A stretch of DNA of 6,588 nt from Fimbriimonadales bacterium (GTDB lineage: Bacteria > Armatimonadota > Fimbriimonadia > Fimbriimonadales > GBS-DC): contig JAOAES010000303.1 in the NCBI GenBank assembly GCA_026416655.1, forward strand, positions 1-6,588, written 5' to 3'. Below, in pieces: positions 5,635 through 6,588 of the stretch (position 1 is its first letter; every line of letters starts with the position of its first letter). A model generated the notes under the pieces. It saw nothing but the letters and a program-made list of their open reading frames with translations, searched no databases and was not told the origin of the DNA. Position numbers and translations under genes: made by a program.

Positions 5635-6042
5635 ATGAAGCTCTATCTCTACACAGACGGCTCGTCGATTGGCAATCCGGGCGCGGCAGGTGCCGCGTAT
5701 TTGATTAAGGACGAGGCGGGCACGGTCATCGCGCAGGGCTGTGAGGCGATTGGCATCGCTACGAACAATCAGGCGGAGTATATCGCGCTGCTGCGGGGGC
5801 TGGAGCAGGCGCGTGCAGCCGGCGCGGACACTATCGAATGGTTCTCCGACAGTGAGCTGCTCGTTCGGCAGTGGACGGGAGCGTATAAAATCAAAGATCC
5901 GCAGCTGCACGCTCTGATGGAAGAGGCGCGTAAACTGGCGGAGGGCATTCATATCGTCCCGCACGCCGTACCGCGCAACAGCCTCCCTGAGATGAAAAAT
6001 GTAGACCACTGGGCGCGCAGCGCCGCTTTGAAGAAATCGTAG
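5635..6042 (+). CDS. RNase HI-family protein
   Basis: This is a small RNase H-fold nuclease of the type I (RnhA-like) family, expected to cut the RNA strand of RNA-DNA hybrids. The 135 residues carry the expected acidic set: Asp8 in YTDGSSIGNPG, Glu48 in NNQAEYIALLRGLE, Asp72 in WFSDSELLV, and Asp114 in NVDHWARSA, which replaces the usual AD-x-LA ending. It lacks an extra N-terminal hybrid-binding domain and the basic protrusion of E. coli RnhA, like the short RnhA-like proteins widespread in bacteria. The ATG at 5635 gives the usual family N-terminus but has no ribosome site. An in-frame TTG at 5614 has AGGAA at 5600-5604, 9 nt upstream, and would add 7 residues. The gene diverges from pheA and converges on the peptidase gene, 33 bp away. 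Confidence 0.88.
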   Translation: MKLYLYTDGSSIGNPGAAGAAYLIKDEAGTVIAQGCEAIGIATNNQAEYIALLRGLEQARAAGADTIEWFSDSELLVRQWTGAYKIKDPQLHALMEEARKLAEGIHIVPHAVPRNSLPEMKNVDHWARSAALKKS

Positions 6043-6050
6043 GCGTACAG

Positions 6051-6064
6051 GAGAAGTAATTCTC
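6051..6064. terminator. Possible short hairpin between convergent genes
   Basis: GAGAA at 6051-6055 pairs with TTCTC at 6060-6064 around a GTAA loop, which fits the stable GNRA tetraloop class. It lies in the 33-bp gap between the ends of the RNase H and peptidase genes, where a two-way terminator would be useful. The stem is only 5 bp and is not GC-rich, and no T-run follows on either strand, so the call is weak. Confidence 0.2.
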
Positions 6065-6075
6065 TGCCGCCGCGC

Positions 6076-6588
6076 TTACTCGATCTCCCGTATCTGCATC
6101 GGCGGTTCGGCGTTGAGCGACTCGCAACCGTTCTCGGTAATCGCGTACACATTCTCGATGCGCACGCCGAACTTGCCCGGGATGTAGATGCCCGGCTCAA
6201 TGGTGAAGCAGTGCCCCACCTCCAGCACGCCTTCGTAAGTTTGCGCGAGGTAGGGCGGTTCGTGGACGGAGAGACCGATGCCGTGTCCCGTGCGGTGGAT
6301 GAAGTAGTCGCCGTAGCCCGCTTTTTCGATGACGCGCCGGGCGGCGGCGTCCACCTCGCGGGCGGGCACGCCGGGCTTGGCGGTCTCGCGGGCGCGCATG
6401 TGCGCCTCGTACACGATTTCGTAGATTGCCCTCGCCTCGTCAGGGGCGCGCCCGACGCTCGCCACGCGCGTAATATCGCTACAGTAGCCCTGATAGACGC
6501 CGCCGTAGTCGATGATGACCACATCGCCTTTGCGCAACGGACGCTGGCTGGTGGTGTGGTGGGGCATCGCGCTCATCTCGCCCGCCGC
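6076..6588 (-). CDS. M24 family peptidase (Xaa-Pro aminopeptidase-like), 5' end missing
   Basis: This is the C-terminal catalytic part of a dimetal M24 (pita-bread fold) peptidase; family members remove N-terminal residues, typically before proline. The 170 visible residues hold all five metal ligands in order: Asp in VVIIDYGG, Asp in YCSDITR, His in RTGHGIGLSVHEPP, Glu in FTIEPGIYI and Glu in RIENVYAIT. The conserved early histidine is in SAMPHH. The reading frame stays open to the window edge with family-like residues (AAGE) ahead of an internal ATG at 6576, so that ATG is not the start. The N-terminal domain lies beyond the window. The GHGIGLSVHE and IPGKFGVRIEN segments favour the Xaa-Pro aminopeptidase/prolidase (PepP/PepQ-like) branch over methionine aminopeptidase, but the exact substrate is not settled. 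Confidence 0.92.
   Translation of the reverse strand, partial: AAGEMSAMPHHTTSQRPLRKGDVVIIDYGGVYQGYCSDITRVASVGRAPDEARAIYEIVYEAHMRARETAKPGVPAREVDAAARRVIEKAGYGDYFIHRTGHGIGLSVHEPPYLAQTYEGVLEVGHCFTIEPGIYIPGKFGVRIENVYAITENGCESLNAEPPMQIREIE

Noticed and set aside
1..6588. CRISPR array, insertion-sequence ends or long tandem repeats
   Set aside because: No regularly spaced direct repeats, transposase or terminal inverted repeats were seen anywhere in the window.

Overview
The window looks like a bacterial chromosome fragment with an integrated mobile element at its left end. The organism has GC-rich DNA, a flagellar export ATPase, a bifunctional P-protein for phenylalanine synthesis and a Tat-exported phosphoesterase. 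That fits a motile, probably free-living bacterium. The overall flavour recalls deep-branching environmental groups such as Armatimonadota, but this is only an impression and no marker gene here fixes the phylum. Bases 1-19 are not genomic: they are the Tn5/Nextera mosaic-end adapter, so the contig begins in untrimmed library sequence.

Layout. Bases 20-271 are a leader with promoter-like and hairpin sequences. Bases 272 to about 1750 encode a large serine recombinase on the plus strand. Its reading frame has no stop of its own. It runs antisense through an intact tRNA-Gln(TTG) gene (1758-1831, minus) and ends inside the antisense of fliI at 2038. The recombinase lies on the 3' side of the tRNA, the usual geometry of an element integrated at a tRNA 3' end. 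The left part of the window is therefore read as one end of an integrated element, with the attachment site at or near the tRNA CCA end.

From 1758 to 5395 everything is on the minus strand. In transcription order it is pheA (chorismate mutase / prephenate dehydratase / ACT), a 163-bp gap, a Tat-signal calcineurin-like phosphoesterase, 41 bp, fliI, 9 bp, and tRNA-Gln. The phosphoesterase and fliI may be cotranscribed. The tRNA has a perfect TATAAT box overlapping the fliI stop codon. To the right, a small RNase HI-type gene (plus strand) diverges from pheA across a 239-bp gap. It converges on an M24 Xaa-Pro-type peptidase (minus strand), whose N-terminal half lies beyond the window.

The chromosomal genes are ordinary housekeeping or motility genes and do not form one pathway. 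The notable structure is the element-tRNA junction. There the recombinase reading frame is open across the putative attachment site, so its C-terminus would differ between integrated and excised states. A change in codon usage inside the recombinase gene is a second point of interest.
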